Shown here in pieces: positions 61,116 through 64,000 of a DNA stretch of 64,000 nt; the stretch's first letter is position 1; each line of letters begins with the position of its first letter. Position numbers and translations under genes: made by a program. The DNA is from JAAXIE01 sp965263155. GTDB taxonomy: Bacteria; Chloroflexota; Dehalococcoidia; Lucifugimonadales; JAAXIE01. The notes beneath the pieces were generated by a model that was not told the DNA's origin, did not search any database, and was given only the letters and a program-made list of their open reading frames with translations. The stretch is from the NCBI GenBank assembly GCA_965263155.1, contig OZ253586.1:3162001-3226000 (forward strand), written 5' to 3'.

Positions 61116-62315
61116 TACTGCATCGAGCGCGCCGTGGACCGACGCTTGGGTACGGACAGGCAGACCATAGATGCTGATGAACCCCTCGGCTGCCCTCTGG
61201 TCGAAGGTATCGCCCTGCCCGTAGGTGGCAAGTTCGTGCCGGTAGAGGGCGTGGGGCGAGCGACGTCCTGCCACGGTGCAGGTCCCCTTGTGCAACTTGA
61301 CCCGAACGGTGCCTGAAACGTATTGCTGCGTGCTTGCCACGTAGGTATCCAAATCGCGACGGTGGGCAGTGTACCAAAGCCCGTTGTACACCACGTCAGC
61401 ATATTCCTGGGCCATTCGCGCCTTGAGCCGCGCCTGCTCCTTGGAGAGGGTCAGAGCCTCAAGCCCTTTATGGGCTGCGTGCAGCACAACGGCTGCAGGG
61501 GCCTCGTAGACTTCTCGCGACTTGATGCCCACCAAACGGTTCTCCAAGTGGTCGAGACGGCCGATGCCGTGCTCGCCAGCCGTCACATTCAGTTGGTGAA
61601 TCATGTCCACGCCGCCCACCTCCTCGCCGTCTAGGGCGATGGGCAGCCCCTTAAGGAACTCGATGTCAACGTAGGTCGGGGCGTCAGGCGTATCCTGCAG
61701 AGGCTTGGTCCACATGTACACGTCTTCCGTAGGCTCGTGCCACGGGTCCTCCAAGGGTCCTGCCTCTATGCTACGCCCCCAGAGGTTCTCATCCGTCGAG
61801 TAGCGAGAGTTGGAGGGCTGGACCGGTATGTTGTGTTGCCGGGCGTACTCCAGCTCCTCGTCGCGGTTCATGCCCCATTCACGTATTGGGGCCACTACCT
61901 GCAGATCGGGGGCCAAGGCCGCCGTCGAGACATCCAGCCGGACTTGGTCGTTGCCCTTGCCGGTGCAGCCGTGGGCGATGGCGTAGGCACCTTCGGCTCG
62001 AGCCACGTCCACCAAGTAGCGGGCAATGAGGGGGCGTCCCAAGGCCGTGGCCAAGGGGTACTGCTCTTCGTAGATGGCTCCGGCCTGCAGGGCAGGGAAC
62101 AGGTGCTCCCGCACCAAGTCTTGCCGACCGTCAATCCCCACAGCGTTCACCGCTCCGATGGTCAACGCCCTCTGCCGGATGGACTCCAAGTCCACCATGC
62201 CGAGGTCAATAGTCAGGGTGACCACTTCCGCATCGTAGTGCTCCTGTAGCCAGCGGATGGCCACCGAAGTGTCCAGTCCGCCACTGTAGGCCAGCACGAT
62301 TTTCTGTTGCGCCAC
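61110..62315 (-). CDS. argG: Argininosuccinate synthase
   Basis: 401 residues. Joins citrulline and aspartate with ATP. The N-type ATP pyrophosphatase loop is LAYSGGLDTSVAI; later come AHGCTGKGNDQVR, the citrulline/aspartate-binding EWGMNRDEELEYA and NLWGRSIEAGPLEDP. Length and motifs are normal. It follows argD by 41 bases on the same strand. Confidence 0.96.
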   Translation of the reverse strand: MAQQKIVLAYSGGLDTSVAIRWLQEHYDAEVVTLTIDLGMVDLESIRQRALTIGAVNAVGIDGRQDLVREHLFPALQAGAIYEEQYPLATALGRPLIARYLVDVARAEGAYAIAHGCTGKGNDQVRLDVSTAALAPDLQVVAPIREWGMNRDEELEYARQHNIPVQPSNSRYSTDENLWGRSIEAGPLEDPWHEPTEDVYMWTKPLQDTPDAPTYVDIEFLKGLPIALDGEEVGGVDMIHQLNVTAGEHGIGRLDHLENRLVGIKSREVYEAPAAVVLHAAHKGLEALTLSKEQARLKARMAQEYADVVYNGLWYTAHRRDLDTYVASTQQYVSGTVRVKLHKGTCTVAGRRSPHALYRHELATYGQGDTFDQRAAEGFISIYGLPVRTQASVHGALDAVE

Positions 62316-62356
62316 GGTTACCGTCTCCTTGAGTGTTGGCCCTTTATTCTTGGCTC

Positions 62357-63541
62357 CTACAGCTTACGCAGCGCCGATTCTAGTCGCTCCACGCCTTGAT
62401 CTACTTCCTCCGGAGTGATGTTGAGGGGAGGCATGAACCGGATAGCGTTGGGCTTCACGGGATTGAGCAGCAGCCCTTCCTCATTGCACTGCGCCACTAA
62501 TCGCCCCGATATGTTGTCGTCGAACTCCAAGGCCACGAGCAGGCCCTTGCCCCGGACGTCGCTGATGGAGGAGAACTCGCCTCGCAGCTGGTTCAGTGCG
62601 CCCATGAGACGCTCACCCATGGCCACTGCGTTGGCCGGAATGTCGTTGTCGATGATGAACTTGGTGGAGGCGTGAGCTGCCGCCGTGGTCAGGGCATTGC
62701 CCCCGAAGGTGGAGCCGTGGTCGCCGGGCTCCAAGGACATGCACTGGTCCTTGGACATGAAGGCCCCAATGGGCACTCCGCCGCCCAGACCCTTGGCCAG
62801 CGTCATAGCGTCCGGCTCAATGCCGAAGGACTCGTAGCCAAACAGGGTGCCAAGGCGACCCAGTCCCGTCTGTATCTCGTCCAGCACCAAGAGCAAGCCT
62901 TGGGAGTCGCACCACTCCCGCACACGAGGCAGGTAGTCGTCGTCGGGGATGTTGACCCCACCCTCTCCTTGCACTGGCTCTAGGAACACGGCGGCGGTGC
63001 GGTCGGTGGTGGCCTCGACAATAGCCTCGAAATCGTTGAAGTCGACATGCACGAACCCCGGCGTCAGGGGTTGCCAAGCCTCTTGATAGTGAGGCTGACC
63101 TGTGGCGGCCACCATGCCCAGGGTGCGCCCATGGAAGGAGCTGAGGGCCGTGATTACCTCGTAGGCCCCGTCCCGGTTCTTCTTGCCATACTTCCGCGCC
63201 AGCTTCACGGCGCCCTCGTTGGCCTCAGCTCCGCTGTTGCTGAAGAACACCTTGTCCATAGCGCTGTTCTCCACCAGCAGTTGGGCGAGGTGCAACTGGG
63301 GCAGGGTGTAGAACTGGTTGGAGGTCTGCAACAGGGTGGAGGCCTGCTCCACGATGGCTTGAGTGATGGCCGGGTGGCAGTGACCTAGGTTGTTCACCGC
63401 CCATCCGGCGCAGAAGTCTAGGTACTCCTTACCGTCCACGTCCCAAGCTCGTGTGCCCTCACCCCGGGCGATGACCACCGGCTGCCTGCGCACGGTGAAC
63501 ATGTAGTACTGTTTTTCCATGTCAATCCAGTTGCTGGTCAT
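62357..63541 (-). CDS. argD: Acetylornithine aminotransferase (class III)
   Basis: 394 residues. A PLP-dependent transaminase of arginine synthesis (it may also serve in lysine synthesis). Motifs: FCAGWAVNNLGHCHPAI, FSNSGAEANEGAVKLARKY, LVLDEIQTGLGRLG with the PLP-contacting Asp, and the Schiff-base lysine in MTLAKGLGGGVPIGAF. The start ATG overlaps the stop of the UPF0182 gene by 4 bases (ATGA). Confidence 0.93.
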   Translation of the reverse strand: MTSNWIDMEKQYYMFTVRRQPVVIARGEGTRAWDVDGKEYLDFCAGWAVNNLGHCHPAITQAIVEQASTLLQTSNQFYTLPQLHLAQLLVENSAMDKVFFSNSGAEANEGAVKLARKYGKKNRDGAYEVITALSSFHGRTLGMVAATGQPHYQEAWQPLTPGFVHVDFNDFEAIVEATTDRTAAVFLEPVQGEGGVNIPDDDYLPRVREWCDSQGLLLVLDEIQTGLGRLGTLFGYESFGIEPDAMTLAKGLGGGVPIGAFMSKDQCMSLEPGDHGSTFGGNALTTAAAHASTKFIIDNDIPANAVAMGERLMGALNQLRGEFSSISDVRGKGLLVALEFDDNISGRLVAQCNEEGLLLNPVKPNAIRFMPPLNITPEEVDQGVERLESALRKL

Positions 63542-64000
63542 GGCGTGCTCCCTTCGGTTGGTGCGGCAACCTCTTCAATCTCCCTCTCCAGTTCCGCGAG
63601 AGACTCTCTTAGTGTACGTATATCGTCAAGCAGGGCGTCCAAGCGCTGTTGCGTCTCGGGGGTCAGATCGCCAAAGTCTACGGCCGAGGTTCCCGGCTGG
63701 GCTGGCGTCGCCACTGGGGAAGCATCGGGAAGCGTAAGCTCGACCCCTGCCCCCCCTTCACCTAGGCTGACCAACTCGTTGATTCCCTGTTGCAGCGTGT
63801 CGGCCATCACGACCGATGTGCCGTCGGCCACGAACACCTGCTTCAACGGCGGGAAGTCCTCTGTGGCTGGCCTTATGAACAGCGGCTCCACATACAGGAC
63901 GGTGCTGCCTTCCTCATCCGCCTGCGAGGTGAGAGGCACCACCAGCAGGTTACCGCGGATGCATATTATGCTGGAAGACTCCGGGGGACAGAGCAGGGTC
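63538..64000 (-). CDS. UPF0182 family membrane protein, C-terminal part
   Basis: The gene continues beyond the right edge; 153 codons are visible. The stretch RGNLLVVPLTSQADEEGS...LYVEPLFIRP followed by LKQVFVADGTSVVMADTLQQ is typical of the end of COG1615/UPF0182 proteins, large membrane proteins with about seven N-terminal helices and a big extracellular domain. The C-terminal 70 residues are a Pro/Thr linker and a helix predicted to form a coiled coil (LDALLDDIRTLRESLAELER). The role is unknown. Translational coupling to argD is suggested by the ATGA overlap. Confidence 0.85.
   Translation of the reverse strand, partial: TLLCPPESSSIICIRGNLLVVPLTSQADEEGSTVLYVEPLFIRPATEDFPPLKQVFVADGTSVVMADTLQQGINELVSLGEGGAGVELTLPDASPVATPAQPGTSAVDFGDLTPETQQRLDALLDDIRTLRESLAELEREIEEVAAPTEGSTP

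Overview
The window is a GC-rich, gene-dense chromosomal segment with bacterial housekeeping genes in short operons, several lipoproteins with Thr/Pro-rich linkers, and an accessory middle third. The mix fits an uncultured, heterotrophic member of the Chloroflexota, close to Dehalococcoidia/SAR202: paralogous BNR/sortilin-type proteins, HyuA/HyuB, Rieske oxygenase, FAH and VOC catabolic genes, DUF2851 beside a small XRE regulator, and many GTG/TTG starts. That placement is inference from gene content; there is no rRNA gene to confirm it.

Layout. 1-5134: the end of yidC overlapping khpB, then purF-purM-purH. 5228-9040: a cysteine hydrolase, a decayed PDDEXK-like gene, tilS and a histidine phosphatase. 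9679-17023: tsaD, a membrane protein, DUF2851 with a palindromic promoter/operator and an XRE gene, a TPR protein, a GT2 glycosyltransferase, lysC, a degenerate homoserine-kinase-like gene and tRNA-Pro. 17722-28455: a transport and aromatic/organic-acid catabolism block (EamA, CoxG-like, FAH, BNR, VOC dioxygenase, Rieske oxygenase, MFS, DinB, exported intradiol dioxygenase) with gene remnants. 28795-36768: a nuclease/HEPN-rich, defence-like island that includes a decayed second copy of the MFS-to-intradiol interval. 36790-41885: hyuA and hyuB split by a STAS-like gene and a nonsense-interrupted ATPase gene. 42038-44553: NucS-like nuclease, HigBA and a second BNR protein. 44734-51395: nudC, an LRR lipoprotein, an 11-residue-repeat protein, a DUF4349/PKD lipoprotein, DUF1697 and a DUF3179 lipoprotein. 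51438-64000: tRNA-Glu and tRNA-Gln, argS, recG, the fatty-acid kinase pair fakA-fakB, rpmB, rpe, and an operon UPF0182-argD-argG-argH-rpe read right to left.

The most notable signal is in the DUF3179 lipoprotein gene (49821-51395). An in-frame TGA sits exactly where the family has the first Cys of a CxxC motif, giving a potential Sec-x-x-C, and it is followed at bacterial-SECIS distance by a perfect 6-bp stem with a 5-nt loop. This is either an undescribed selenoprotein or a nonsense mutation; the genome's selA/selB/selC/selD content would separate the two. Other points are a probably leaderless DUF2851 promoter overlain by a 9+4+9 palindrome, a duplicated ~0.55 kb segment with 11-nt periodic repeats, and the nuclease/HEPN island.
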